This document shows, one piece after another, positions 28,801-37,304 of a DNA stretch of 64,000 bases. Location of the stretch: NCBI RefSeq assembly GCF_016595795.1, contig NZ_JAENHN010000055.1, positions 1 to 64,000 of the forward strand, given 5' to 3'. The stretch is from Clostridium yunnanense (GTDB taxonomy: Bacteria; Bacillota; Clostridia; Clostridiales; Clostridiaceae). Position numbers and translations under genes: made by a program. Numbering within the stretch: position 1 is the stretch's first letter; every line of letters starts with the position of its first letter. The notes beneath the pieces were generated by a model. The model was not told the DNA's origin. It did no database searches and worked only from the letters and a program-made list of their open reading frames with translations.

Positions 28801-31764
28801 GTATACGAATTAGATGGAAACAACAAGGTTGTAGGTTACAAAGTAATAACTTTAACTAACGAAGAAATCAACACAACTGCACCAGAGGTTGTAGTTGCTC
28901 CTCAAAAGGGAACAAACAATGGTGAGACAAAGATCAGCGCAGAAGTAGCACCTGGAAATCACTTAGTAGTTAAAGTTTCTGACACAGTATTACCTTCAGT
29001 AAATGTAGGAGATGTAGCACCAACAGGTGAGGGTGTAACTAACCCATACGTTTCAGGAACAGATATAAACCTTGGTGATTACACTAAGAATAAGTATCTA
29101 GGAGTTTACGAAGTAGATGCAAATGGTAAAGTAGTTGGCTTCAAGCCAGTAACTTTAACAAATGAAATTGTAAATACTACTGCACCAGAAGTTAATGCAG
29201 AGCCTGCTGTAGGATCAAAGGTTGGTACTACAAAGGTTACAGCTTCAGTAGAAAACGGAAACCACTTAGTAGTTAAGGTTTCTGATTCACAAGCAACAGT
29301 AGTAAACAAGGGAGATGCAGTGCCAACAGGAACAGGAGTTACAAACCCTTATGTTTCAGGAACTGATATAAGCCTTGGAGATTACACTAAGAACAAGTAC
29401 TTAGAAGTTTATGAAGTAGATTCAAATAATAAGGTTGTTGGCTTTAAAGCAATAACTTTAACAAATGAAGATATCAATAGAACTTCAGAGGATGTAGTAG
29501 CTTACCCAGAAAAGGGAACTACACTAGGAAAGACTAAGGTTAACGCAACAGCAGGACTAGGAAACCACCTAGCAGTTATGGTATCAGATGTATTAGTACA
29601 AATACCGAGCAGAGGCGATGGAATGCCAGTATCACTTGCAATAACAAACCCTTATGTTTCAGGTACAGATATAAACCTTGGAGATTACACTAAGAACAAG
29701 TACTTAGCGGTATATGAATTAGACTCTAACAACAAGGTTGTAGGCTTCAGATTAATAACTCTAGCTAATGAAGATATCAACAGAACTGCACCAGTAGTTA
29801 CTGTAACACCTGACAAGGGAACAGACCTTGGAAAGACTAAAGTAGCTGCAACAGTAACAGATGGAAACCATCTAGTAGTTAAGGTTTCTGATACAGTATT
29901 ACCTTCAGTAAATGTAGGAGATGCAGCACCAACAGGAACAGGGGTAACTAGCAACTATGTTTCAGGAACAGATATAAACCTTGGAGATTACACTAAGAAC
30001 AAGTATCTAGGAGTTTATGAAGTTGATACAAATGGTAAAGTAGTTGGCTTTAAGTCAGTGACTTTAACAAATGATCAAATCAACAGAACTGCACCACAAG
30101 TTACTGTAACTCCTGACAAGGGAACTTCTACAGGAAAGACCAAGGTAACTGCAACAGTTGGTTATGGAAATCACTTAGCAGTTAAGGTGTCTGACACACT
30201 ACCACAAACTTCTGCAAATGTAGGAGATGTAGTTTCAACTGGAACAGGATTAACTAATCCATATGTTTCAGGATCAGATATAAGCTTAGGTGATTACTCA
30301 AAGAACAAGTACCTAACAGTATACGAATTGGATGCTAACAACAAGGTTGTAGGTTACAAGGTAATAACTTTAACTAGTGAAGCAATCAATACAACAGCTC
30401 CACAAGTAACTACTACTTCTACTGTAGGTTCAGCTCCAGGAACTACTAAGATCAATGCAACAGCTGGTTATGGAAACAAGCTAGCAGTTAAGGTTTTAGA
30501 TGGAGTAGTAGCAGCACCAAACGTAGGAGATGCAGCACCAACTGGAACAGGAGTAACTAATCCATATGTTTCAGGAACTGATATAGCTCTTGGAGATTAC
30601 ACAAAGAACAAGTATGTAGCAGTTTACGAATTAGATTCAAACAACAAGGTTGTTGGATTTAAGGTAGTGACTTTAGCAGACAGTGTTATCAATAAGACTA
30701 TAGTATTAAATGATACACAATCAGTAACTTCAGATAAGGAAAGCTTACAAGTTAAATATGCTGATGGAGATAGTGCAAATAGTGTGACTAAGCCTATTAC
30801 ATTAGCAGGTTCAGGTTCAAATGGAACAAGTATAACTTGGAACTCAAACCCATCAGGTTTAGTTTCTAAGGATGGTACACTTTCAAGACCATTATTTGAT
30901 ACAGATGTTAAGCTTACAGCAACTATTGCTAAAGGAAAGATAAGCGATACTAAAGAATTTGCTCTTAAGTTAAAGGGAACTGTTCCAGTACTTTATGACT
31001 TAAACAGTGGAAGTGAACTTATCGAACCAACAGATAAAGAAAAGGAAACTGTAACTAAGCAAAATGAAGTTAACATAGGTGGAAACAGAGAGTACCTAGT
31101 AGATTTATTCATAATGTCTATTGAAAAGAAGAATACAAACTACGAAGGTAAAGCAGTAAAGATAGAAATTGAAGAAAAGCCAGTGGTTGACACTAGATTC
31201 TTTAATGCAATTGATGGAAAAGACATCAACTTAACGTTTACTGGAAATAAGGTAGGCTGGACATTTAATGGTAAGGACATAACTGCAGATAAGTTTGCAG
31301 GTATGGACAAGATAGATTTATCCTTAAAAGAGCCTTCAGCAGAGCTTATAACTAGCATTGGAAAGAAGCTTAAGACTGATTCAGGAAAAGTAGTTGAGTA
31401 TGCTACCTTCTCATATACTTATGATGGATTCTTACCAGGTAAGGCAACAGCAAAGGTATATGTAGGAAAGCAATGGGCGAACAAGACTGTTGATGTAGGC
31501 AGATTCTACATGGATAAGGACAACTATGATATAGTAGCTAAGACTGTAAAAGTTGATAGCGAAGGTTATGTAGCTTACGTAACAGATCACTGTTCAGACT
31601 ACTTCGTTGTAGAAACAAATACATTAACACCTACAACTACAACACCTACTGACGATCTTCCAAAGACTGGATCACCAATTAATGCAAATGCTTTAGCTCT
31701 AGCTGGTTTAATGTTAGCGGCATTAGGATTTGTAGCTCTAAGAAGAAACAGAAAAGCAAACTAG
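22873..31764 (+). CDS. Giant LPXTG-anchored surface protein with 21 tandem repeats
   Basis: A secreted, sortase-anchored protein of 2963 residues. A signal peptide (about 1-37, ending in IAKADE) is followed by a propeller-like region (about 45-360) with at least five Asp-boxes (STDNGASF, STDHAATF, SEDGGDTF, STDHGQTF, GDLGETF). Next comes an Ig-like choice-of-anchor domain (about 365-465), then 21 repeats of about 101 residues (481-2606), each with GNHLAVKVSD, GVTNPYVSGTDINLGDY and KYLGVYELD...KVVGFK. After these are an Ig-like domain (about 2612-2710), a C-terminal domain, and the sorting signal: LPKTG at 2929-2933, a hydrophobic helix and RRNRK. It probably projects from the wall as a fibrous adhesin. 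The propeller lacks a sialidase active-site arginine motif, so binding rather than hydrolysis is likely. AAGGGGG precedes the ATG. Confidence 0.92.
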   Translation: MRSKKAKRFVTFLVVLAMLFVDVVQITGINKSLIAKADETDTSAYGEVLVSDVGTNPTLQNGNTSRKLAVASDGTIYAVYRSNEGIRVAKSTDNGASFKPSVNVYNMNNEAEVAVSSSGIVYVTWIESGMIKVSRSTDHAATFSEPINVGASNDMSVHMTTDGNYLYFIDRSGRNFYKSEDGGDTFSHYDFAENYVFSDVHVDPFTHNVIVQKDNPSITYYISTDHGQTFSEPHMPGNQVFFSVGSIAATADTSYLLIAGQNNLGVKVNLTTGVSTTPDMGNNQVSQGRSLSDDWYGNVVTGFSDGSYVYFSVSGDLGETFGTPVQVAQTQVANASINSTNGDILFLYEKEGNIYLKVFGGKLQGYDLNVSNSSLFFDASASSAAKKITVTNISEDPISIVDIKTTGEFTLDRTGIGSTLNPGQSGEISITYNPSENPTSAGKVSILYGSPTKERIISLNGALDGGGVVVGPTDPSGPVSEPAADLAATASKGTVVGDTKIAATTAGGNHLAVKVSDKTVSTPNKGDAAPTGVGVTNPYNAGNDLNLGDYNVNRYVAVYELDDSDKVVGFKLINLQDNQIYGIPSTVDATASKGTNSQETKVNATAGNGNHIAVKVSNELIETPVEGQDAPLGGGVYNPYVNGTDINLGDYTVNRYLGVYELDDNNKVVGFKVIKLSSVEVNTTAKVINASAEKGSNTGETKINVTPGFGNHIAVKVTSEVLSTPNIGDPAPVGEGVTNAYVPGSNLELGNYTQNKYVGVYELDGDNNVVGFKFLELTAEQINRTAPAIMVDPEKGSATGQSKLIVSPENGNYIAVKVSDQAVTTPNIGDDAPTGVGVTNPYNSNTDINLGDFTKNKYLAVYELDTNNKVVGFKLVNLADEDINREAPVIVATTEKGTENGNTKVNAIPGVGNHLAIKVSNAPLGTPNVGDSMELGLGITNPYTPGSDINLGDYVNNKYLGVYELDLNNKIVGFKLITLTNEDVNRVSPEIVVTPEKGTTLGKTQLSGTPGIGNHLAVMVAEMAVPTPNKGDDMPLGLGITNPYTPGTDINLGDYNKNKYLAVYELDSDNKVVGFKLVALIDEDINRTAPEVVVAPQKGTNTGDTKINAAVGNGNHLAIKVSDKDLSSVNVNVGDAAPVGEGVINPYTANTDINLGDYTKNKYLGIYELDSNDKVVGFRALTLIDLAINRTAPEVTAEPGKGTSTGETKITATAGNGNHLVVKVSDSEIPAVNIGDAAPTGEGVTNPYTSGTDINLGDYKTNKYVVVYEVDSDGKVVSFKSITLTNEDINRTAPEVTVEPQKGTTLGKTQVDATVDKGNQLVVKVSDTEIPSVNIGDAAPTGEGVTNPYVPGTDIDLGDYTKNKYLGVYEIDKDGNIVGFKSVTLTNEEINRTAPEVTVDPEKGTTGGKTQVNVTSAPGNHIVVKVSDTVLPSVNVGDAAPTGEGVTNPYVSGTDINLGDYAKNKYLGVYEVDSNGKIVGFKSVTLTNEEINTTAPEVVVAPQKGTNTGDTKINAEVGNGNHLAIKVSDKDLSSANVNVGDAAPAGEGVINPYTANTDINLGDYTKNKYLGIYELDANNKVVGFRALTLIDLAINRTAPQIEADAEEGANKGTTKVTATADNGNHIVVKVSDSVNTAVNVGDAEPTGTGVINPYVSGSDINLGDYTKNKYLEVYEVDSNGKVVGFKSITLTNEDINRTSEDVVAYPEKGSTLGKTKVNATAGVGNHLAVMVSDVLVQIPNSGDSMPVALGVVNPYVSGTDINLGDYTKNKYLAVYELDSNNKVVGFRLLALNDEVINETAPEVNVTADKGTDLGKTKVTATAGNGNHLVVKVSNTEIPSVNVGEAAPTGAGVTNPYVSGTDINLGDYAKNKYLGVYEVDSNGKVVGFKSVTLTNEDINTTAPEVNVTTDKGAALGETKVTATVGNGNHLAVKVSDVLPEINANVGDEVQTGAGLVNPYVSGTNIDLGDYAKNKYLTVYELDGNNKVVGYKVITLTNEEINTTAPEVVVAPQKGTNNGETKISAEVAPGNHLVVKVSDTVLPSVNVGDVAPTGEGVTNPYVSGTDINLGDYTKNKYLGVYEVDANGKVVGFKPVTLTNEIVNTTAPEVNAEPAVGSKVGTTKVTASVENGNHLVVKVSDSQATVVNKGDAVPTGTGVTNPYVSGTDISLGDYTKNKYLEVYEVDSNNKVVGFKAITLTNEDINRTSEDVVAYPEKGTTLGKTKVNATAGLGNHLAVMVSDVLVQIPSRGDGMPVSLAITNPYVSGTDINLGDYTKNKYLAVYELDSNNKVVGFRLITLANEDINRTAPVVTVTPDKGTDLGKTKVAATVTDGNHLVVKVSDTVLPSVNVGDAAPTGTGVTSNYVSGTDINLGDYTKNKYLGVYEVDTNGKVVGFKSVTLTNDQINRTAPQVTVTPDKGTSTGKTKVTATVGYGNHLAVKVSDTLPQTSANVGDVVSTGTGLTNPYVSGSDISLGDYSKNKYLTVYELDANNKVVGYKVITLTSEAINTTAPQVTTTSTVGSAPGTTKINATAGYGNKLAVKVLDGVVAAPNVGDAAPTGTGVTNPYVSGTDIALGDYTKNKYVAVYELDSNNKVVGFKVVTLADSVINKTIVLNDTQSVTSDKESLQVKYADGDSANSVTKPITLAGSGSNGTSITWNSNPSGLVSKDGTLSRPLFDTDVKLTATIAKGKISDTKEFALKLKGTVPVLYDLNSGSELIEPTDKEKETVTKQNEVNIGGNREYLVDLFIMSIEKKNTNYEGKAVKIEIEEKPVVDTRFFNAIDGKDINLTFTGNKVGWTFNGKDITADKFAGMDKIDLSLKEPSAELITSIGKKLKTDSGKVVEYATFSYTYDGFLPGKATAKVYVGKQWANKTVDVGRFYMDKDNYDIVAKTVKVDSEGYVAYVTDHCSDYFVVETNTLTPTTTTPTDDLPKTGSPINANALALAGLMLAALGFVALRRNRKAN
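24316..30690 (+). repeat. Tandem array of 21 coding repeats of about 304 bases
   Basis: Counting the KVVGFK-type motif gives 21 copies from 24569 to 30648, a mean spacing of about 304 bases (101 codons). Individual units differ, but units 12-15 and 17-20 match in order with an exact offset of 1518 bases (for example SEDVVAYPEKG at 27964 and 29482). Units 6-7 resemble 10-11 at an offset of 1218 bases. The array grew by block duplication. Confidence 0.9.
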
Positions 31765-31857
31765 TATTTTTAACAAGCTTAAAGCAAAATTAATTATTAT
31801 AAATTACAAGTTTATAGAATAGAAAGCTTGTATACAAATCTAGAATATTAATCAAAG

Positions 31858-31900
31858 AAAGACTGCTGCCGAAATGAAAGTTTTGACAGCAGTCTTTTTA
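31858..31900 (+). terminator. Rho-independent terminator after the adhesin gene
   Basis: AAAGACTGCTG (31858-31868) pairs perfectly with CAGCAGTCTTT (31887-31897), followed by more T. Confidence 0.88.
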
Positions 31901-32056
31901 TTTTAATATATAAGATTTATTTAAAGTTCTTCATCAATTAATTCCCTAAGACATAATTATTTTAATACCTTTGTAGATGTGATTTATTACAGCTTATATG
32001 GCATTTGCAAATGTTATTAAGATTCGGTAATAATAAGTAATTAAAGGTATCTAAAT

Positions 32057-33193
32057 TTATTGTTTCATTTTTAAAAGGCCTGATCTCTCAATAGTTACAC
32101 TAACATTTACATTAAACTGAACCTTACTATATTCCTTAGTCAACCATTTGTTTGATAGCTCGTAGGAAGGTGTCTTTGACCAGTATAATCTTTGAAGCTG
32201 AAGAGGATCTACTTGATTTTCTTTTAATTTTTCTAAGAGTGCAAGAGCCTTTTCTTCAACATAACGATTTATTGAATTTTCTAGATCCTTTGTATTAAAG
32301 TCCTGTATACCTACTTCCTCTAAGGTTGCAGCAACTTTAATATTGATATCAAACACAATATTACGGCTTTCTGTAACTTCCTTAAATTTTATCTTGGTTT
32401 TAGTTTGATTCAATCCTACACCTATTGGATTTGAAGCGCCTCTATAGTTATACCGAAGAGAGCTAGGATCTGAGGTGTTGTTTAGTATGTTTAAAACTTT
32501 TGCTTCATCCTGTTCTAATATTAACTTAAGCTTTCCATCTTGAAATAAAGCTACCTTTTTTATATATAAATCATTTTCTTTTTTTTCTACCACTGAACAA
32601 AATGGAGTAGAGCCAGGAGTTATTAACCTATCATACATTTGAAAAAGCTTTGCAGTATATTTATAGGGCGATTCAGACCCTTGACCAAACTTCATAAATA
32701 AAGCATTGCCAGGTAGGTATTCATCACTAGGTGAGACTGATAAAACTTCTTTTGCATTTGGGAATGCCACTGCACTATAAGCTATAACCTGGAAGTCTCT
32801 TCTTCTAACAAAAAAATCTATAATTGAGTTTATAGAATAATTTTCTGCGAATTTTTGCCCAAAGACGATTATTTTCATGTGGCTGTAGTCTGGTTCAAAG
32901 GAGGTCAAGGTTTTCACTTCTCTAAAGGCATTGGCCAAAGAATCGGCTTTTACCTCATATATATGATAATCCTGCCCACTGCCTATTTCAGATGAGCCTT
33001 TACCAGAACTACCAGCGGTTAAAGCTGCTTTAAAAGAAAAGATAAGCTCTTCACTATTTGTATCATTATAATCAATGCCTAAAGCTACTATAAAAATCCT
33101 TCTGTCGATATCTTTATAGTCGCAGGATACCAGGGATAAAGAAGTGAAAATATATAAAAGCAGTACGAAAATTTTTATAGGTTTATTTAACAT
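32057..33193 (-). CDS. gerC: Ger(x)C family spore germination lipoprotein
   Basis: The lipoprotein subunit of a GerA-type nutrient germinant receptor in the spore inner membrane; 378 residues. The N-terminal helix ends in a lipobox (LSLVSC) with the lipidated Cys24, then DYKDIDRRIFIVALGIDYND, typical of Ger(x)C. The C-terminal domain ends in NVNVSVTIERSG. Its start overlaps the end of the gerB gene by 7 bases, so it is the last gene of a gerA-gerB-gerC operon. The germinant cannot be predicted. Expression in the forespore is expected for the family; I did not find a clear sigma-G promoter. Confidence 0.92.
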   Translation of the reverse strand: MLNKPIKIFVLLLYIFTSLSLVSCDYKDIDRRIFIVALGIDYNDTNSEELIFSFKAALTAGSSGKGSSEIGSGQDYHIYEVKADSLANAFREVKTLTSFEPDYSHMKIIVFGQKFAENYSINSIIDFFVRRRDFQVIAYSAVAFPNAKEVLSVSPSDEYLPGNALFMKFGQGSESPYKYTAKLFQMYDRLITPGSTPFCSVVEKKENDLYIKKVALFQDGKLKLILEQDEAKVLNILNNTSDPSSLRYNYRGASNPIGVGLNQTKTKIKFKEVTESRNIVFDINIKVAATLEEVGIQDFNTKDLENSINRYVEEKALALLEKLKENQVDPLQLQRLYWSKTPSYELSNKWLTKEYSKVQFNVNVSVTIERSGLLKMKQ

Positions 33194-34263
33194 TTTTTTA
33201 CTCTCCCCCTCACTTTAATTATGAAAAAGGATATTGCCGATACTGCAATATTAACTAGGAAGAATGCTGAGTTAAATAGTGAACCGGTTTTCATAAGTGA
33301 TTGTGAATTTCTAAATACTATTGTAATGATTAGATATAATATAGAGCAAAACACTGTAAATATAATATGATATATCTTCTTAGGAAATAATTCTTTAAAT
33401 AATGAGTATCCAACGTGGTTGTAGTTAAGTAATTGACTAGCTGAAAGCAAGAAGAATAAAGGTAATAATATAAATAAAACACGTTCTATAAAAAATAAAT
33501 CTAACTGCAGAGTATCAGCTGTAGCTATCCATGGAAATTGTATATTTTGTATCGCCACTGGCCCCCAGATTCCCACTGGAACATAAATTGATAAGAGGGC
33601 AACAGGAATACCTACTAAAATATAAACTAAGAAGGTTTTCTTCCAACTTATTTTTTTAAAGTTTGGATTGAAAGCGGTTAAATGTGATACACCACTGAAA
33701 AAGAAAGCCGCAGTCCATATAGTACTAAGTTTTGGTAACCGGTTGGAGTGGATTATTACTCCTCTTATATTAAAAAATTTAACCTCTCTAAAGGCAATTG
33801 GGAGTTGTATAAGTGATAAAGCTATTACTATAACAGCGAGATATCCTATAAAGTTTAAATAAGATTTATTATCATTAAATAAATCGACATATATTATAGC
33901 TAAAACAAGTATTGAAACAAATAAAATATGTGTGTTTGGTAGTAGAAACTGGTTCACTATTTCTACTAAGCCTCTATACATAAAAAAACCTACTGTATAA
34001 TTAAAAATTATATATATAAAAGTAATAATATTACCTATAACTTTGTTAAATAGCTTTTTATTTATTTCAACCAAACTTAAATCCTTGTAAGTGTTAAAAA
34101 CATAAATCTGCATGTATGAAAAGATAAACCTCATAATGAGAACTATGAAAATTGCATACAAAACACCATTATATAGCTCTTCATGCATTTTATTTGGCAC
34201 ATACAGGATAAAGTTGCAAAGTATATTGATTATAAGCATTAAGTAATAGAATCTATCTTTCAT
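33187..34263 (-). CDS. gerB: GerB-type spore germination permease
   Basis: The integral membrane subunit of the germinant receptor, 358 residues with about ten hydrophobic helices, of the amino acid-polyamine-organocation transporter superfamily (GerAB/ArcD/ProY group). The first helix is LMLIINILCNFILYVPN. GerB proteins hold the germinant-binding pocket. It overlaps gerA by 4 bases upstream and gerC by 7 bases downstream, which indicates coupled translation. Length is normal for the family. Confidence 0.9.
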   Translation of the reverse strand: MKDRFYYLMLIINILCNFILYVPNKMHEELYNGVLYAIFIVLIMRFIFSYMQIYVFNTYKDLSLVEINKKLFNKVIGNIITFIYIIFNYTVGFFMYRGLVEIVNQFLLPNTHILFVSILVLAIIYVDLFNDNKSYLNFIGYLAVIVIALSLIQLPIAFREVKFFNIRGVIIHSNRLPKLSTIWTAAFFFSGVSHLTAFNPNFKKISWKKTFLVYILVGIPVALLSIYVPVGIWGPVAIQNIQFPWIATADTLQLDLFFIERVLFILLPLFFLLSASQLLNYNHVGYSLFKELFPKKIYHIIFTVFCSILYLIITIVFRNSQSLMKTGSLFNSAFFLVNIAVSAISFFIIKVRGRVKKC

Positions 34264-35609
34264 GATTTATCTCCTTTATTAATAAAGGATTTTAGTTTCT
34301 TAAAACTAAGCTTATCTATAGGATTAAAATACTCAGTGTTAAAGGTCTTTATTGAAAATATATATAAAGACATATAGAAGAAGCCCATATATATTCCTGC
34401 TGTCCCAGCAAAACACGCAAGTATAAGCATTATATATTTTGATACTCTTACTGTTAGGTTCATTGAGGTTACAGGTATAGTAAAGTTTGAAATAGCTACA
34501 GTGGCGATGATCATGATCATTATATTACTTACTAAGTTTGCCTGTATTGCCGCTTGACCTAAGATAAGACCACCAACTGTAGTGGCCGCCTGGCCTATAG
34601 ATTTTGGAAGCCTTAAGCTGGCCTCAACCAAAAACTCCATAAGCAAAAGCATAATTCCAACTTCAATAAATGCAGGATAGGGTACGCCATTTCTGCTTGA
34701 TGTTATGGAAAGTGCTAGCTGCACCTTTACTATCTCAGGATTATATGCAGTTACAGCTACATAAGCTGCAGGTAAAATAAGACTTAGTATCAATCCGAAG
34801 TATCTGAGTGCAATGATAAAAGATGCTGGTATTGGCAACAAATAAGTATCATCCACTGTGGTTAAAAAGTCATGAAAGCATACTGGTAATATCAAAACTG
34901 TAGGTGTACCATCAAGAAATAAGAGTATCTTACCAAGAGTCAAATTTTTTATTGCTCTATCCGGTCTTTGAGTTACCATAAGTTTTGGAATTAATAATTG
35001 ATGCTGCCATAAAATCTGCTGTAATTCATTTAAAGACTGTATCACTGGAATATCAATGTTTTCCACACGTTCTACAAGAGTTTTTAATATATCTTGATTA
35101 ACAAGCTTTGAATCATAAAGTATTGAAAGCTTTGAATTAGCTAGTGTGCCTACAGTATAACTTGATACTACTAAATTACTGTTTCTATAGTATTTTCTTA
35201 CGAGATTAAGATTTAAATTAGTTTCTTCAACAAAACTTTCAGTGCCGCCTTCAAAAGAAGCTTCGGTAGTGAGTTCGTAAAGACCGCGATTTTCTCTTTT
35301 TGAAGCTTCTGGAATAGCAAAGAACTTACCTTTATAAAGCGCTATCACGTAACCTTCCATTAGTTTAAATAGAATACTGTCAATATCAGTTGTTAGATTT
35401 GGCTCAGAAATACTATAAATATATTGTTCAAAATTAATGATAGATTCAAAGTAAAATTTTTTTATGTTTTCAGAAATATACTGACTATTTACTATAGTTT
35501 TTAGATAAAACAGCTTAAGCTCACTACTCAAAACTAGTATCTGCCCATCTGCATTGTTTTTTATATATTTTTCTAACTGTTTTTCTGTGTCATATATATT
35601 GTTATCCAT
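34260..35609 (-). CDS. gerA: GerA-family spore germination protein
   Basis: The largest receptor subunit, 449 residues. A soluble N-terminal region (about 1-230) leads to the conserved membrane part: LLFLDGTPTVLILPVCFHDFL, PASFIIALRYFGLILSLILPA, RNGVPYPAFIEVGIMLLLMEF and LPKSIGQAATTVGGLILGQAA, all hallmark GerA segments. It is slightly shorter than B. subtilis GerAA because of a shorter N-terminus. The ribosome site AGGTGAT lies before the ATG. First gene of the operon on the minus strand. Confidence 0.93.
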   Translation of the reverse strand: MDNNIYDTEKQLEKYIKNNADGQILVLSSELKLFYLKTIVNSQYISENIKKFYFESIINFEQYIYSISEPNLTTDIDSILFKLMEGYVIALYKGKFFAIPEASKRENRGLYELTTEASFEGGTESFVEETNLNLNLVRKYYRNSNLVVSSYTVGTLANSKLSILYDSKLVNQDILKTLVERVENIDIPVIQSLNELQQILWQHQLLIPKLMVTQRPDRAIKNLTLGKILLFLDGTPTVLILPVCFHDFLTTVDDTYLLPIPASFIIALRYFGLILSLILPAAYVAVTAYNPEIVKVQLALSITSSRNGVPYPAFIEVGIMLLLMEFLVEASLRLPKSIGQAATTVGGLILGQAAIQANLVSNIMIMIIATVAISNFTIPVTSMNLTVRVSKYIMLILACFAGTAGIYMGFFYMSLYIFSIKTFNTEYFNPIDKLSFKKLKSFINKGDKS

Positions 35610-36269
35610 TTAAATCACCTGAACTTTAGTTTATTAGATAGTTATGAGTTACATTTATTATCTTAAGCCTACACAGATTGCAGGTTTTCCTTAATCTATA
35701 GATGAACCACTTCGTAATAAAATTTATTATTTTTAAATTCTCTCACCAGAATCAGTGAAAGTTTTAAAAATAGATTTCGGATTGAAGTGGTTCAGCTTTA
35801 TAAAGAGACTCATTTAGAAATAAATTAAGTCTTTTCTTGTAGTATGTGCTTTAAACTAGAAAAAGAACATAATATTTAGGATCAATAGGGTAACTTTCTA
35901 AGAAATTAGATTTAAGTCTGTAGAAGAGCAAAAAGCTTTGAACTTAAGTTTATGGAAGAGCAAAAAATCTAAACTAAGCAAGCAATGTAGTGATATATTG
36001 ATAAATAAAGCAATAATTGTATATAATTCATATAGACGGAGGAATTGTGAGAAAGCACATTACTTAACTGATTGTATGCTTTTGAAGCTCTTCGCTGAAA
36101 TAAAATGGTTATAGATCTGAAAAGATCATTTAACTCTAATAGCTAGCGCATATAACATCTCATGTAAAAACGTTTAATTTTGAAATATTGCTAGACATAG
36201 ACAAGAATAAGAAGCGTAGCAAGGTACAAGTGAGTACCTAATATATAAATATGAAAGGATTGATGTAGT
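35610..36269. other. Intergenic region between gerA and the YpmS-like gene
   Basis: It holds the palindromic repeat copy 3 (35701-35795) and a short direct repeat of about 23 bases differing at 3 positions (TTAAGTCTGTAGAAGAGC near 35912 and TTAAGTTTATGGAAGAGC near 35944). The rest is AT-rich with no coding frame that I would accept. Confidence 0.5.
35701..35795. repeat. Palindromic repeat, MITE-like, copy 3 (inverted relative to copy 2)
   Basis: It begins GATGAACCACTTCGTAATAA and ends GATTGAAGTGGTTCA; read in reverse it aligns over its whole length with the element at 12451-12546, including the CTCTCAC inner arm. It lies 23 kb from the other copies. Confidence 0.8.
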
Positions 36270-36881
36270 ATGAAACGAGTGACGAAAGTTGCATGGACCA
36301 CAATAGTTATAGTTATAATCGTGCTTATAGGGGTAGGAGTATTCCTTATAAAGCCTGAAAAAGAAGTGCAATATTTTGATGCTAGTAAATCAAATACTGT
36401 AGATACTAATTTATTTACAAACAAGGATATAGATCTTAAGACCTTTACTTTAAATGTAAATATTGACGAAAATAAATTGAACAGCCTTATTGCCACCAAA
36501 AGTGAGGTTAAAGACTTTAAAGCAGAGATAGTGGATGGAAAAATCATATTCTATAAGAAAGTACAACTTATAGGGGCGCTTAATACTCAATATAAAATGG
36601 TATTCACTTTAAACACAGAAGCTAACAATATTGTTATGCTGCTTGAAAGTGCTCATATAGGAAAAGTTAAAATAGCAAATAGCACTGTAATGCAAGAAAT
36701 GAAGAAAAATGAAAATCAATTCATGTCAGTGGATGAAGCTCAAAGTAAAATAACAGTAAATCTTCAAAATGTTAAAATATCAGATGCAAAGATTGAAGAC
36801 AATATAATAAAGATAAAAGTGGATTTTAGCCAATATCTAAAAAATGGATTAGGTTTTATTAAGGATTTCTTTAATAAATAA
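36270..36881 (+). CDS. Membrane-anchored YpmS-like (DUF2140-type) protein
   Basis: A protein of 203 residues with one N-terminal membrane anchor (about 8-27, VAWTTIVIVIIVLIGVGVFLI) and an exported domain of beta-strand character. The pattern NIDENKLNSLIATK, a strand-rich middle and KVKIANSTVMQEMKKNE is like YpmS/DUF2140 proteins, whose function is unknown. The C-terminal 70 residues align with a truncated frame at 47649-47915. The ribosome site AAAGGA is a little far from the ATG. It lies before, and possibly outside, the quorum-sensing unit. The family call is from general resemblance. Confidence 0.65.
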   Translation: MKRVTKVAWTTIVIVIIVLIGVGVFLIKPEKEVQYFDASKSNTVDTNLFTNKDIDLKTFTLNVNIDENKLNSLIATKSEVKDFKAEIVDGKIIFYKKVQLIGALNTQYKMVFTLNTEANNIVMLLESAHIGKVKIANSTVMQEMKKNENQFMSVDEAQSKITVNLQNVKISDAKIEDNIIKIKVDFSQYLKNGLGFIKDFFNK

Positions 36882-37304
36882 GGAGTGTTTTAAGTTAATT
36901 GATTATTCATCTGAAAAAATCATTTCTACTGTATAACCAATCAATTTAAACACTATTCTTAAGCAGAATTTAAATAAAAGATAAAATTACATGTTTGAAG
37001 GAAATATGTTAATGAAATTTGATTATGATAACATTATTTATATGCGGTAATAGGATTATAAAGAATAATTTAACACATTAGGAATATAATTAGAAAACTT
37101 TGAAATTATTAACATTATTTTTAGTTTTTTAGTGATTTTTTGTTAAAAAGCATTATAATTATAGATATATAAGGTTTCAACTTTAACTATTTGCTTATGC
37201 ATGTTGAAAAGTGTAAGTACATGATTTGGAAGCAATTCTGAAATAAGTTTTAGTAGAGAAACCATTTAGTAATTTAAGCGATAAGAGGGGCAGGGGGGAT
37301 TGTT
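36882..37304. other. Intergenic region before the XRE/TPR regulator
   Basis: Begins with an imperfect hairpin (AGTGTTTTAAGTTAATTGAT near 36885 against AATCAATTTAAACACT ending near 36954) that may end the YpmS-like transcript. A TATAAT at 37154-37159 could be the -10 for the regulator, though its -35 is poor. GGGGGG at 37293-37298 is the regulator's ribosome site. Confidence 0.45.

Noticed and set aside
24316-30690. Regular spacing suggestive of a CRISPR or other non-coding repeat array
   Set aside because: The 304-base unit is in frame throughout, diverges mostly at the amino-acid level as protein repeats do, and has no short repeat-spacer structure.
23675-31358. Many long antisense frames inside the adhesin gene
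   Set aside because: They recur at the repeat period, lack ribosome sites and mirror the codon bias of the sense repeats; they are shadows.
35912-35967. Two-copy 23-base direct repeat
   Set aside because: Only two imperfect copies, no structure; noted in the gap entry but not informative.
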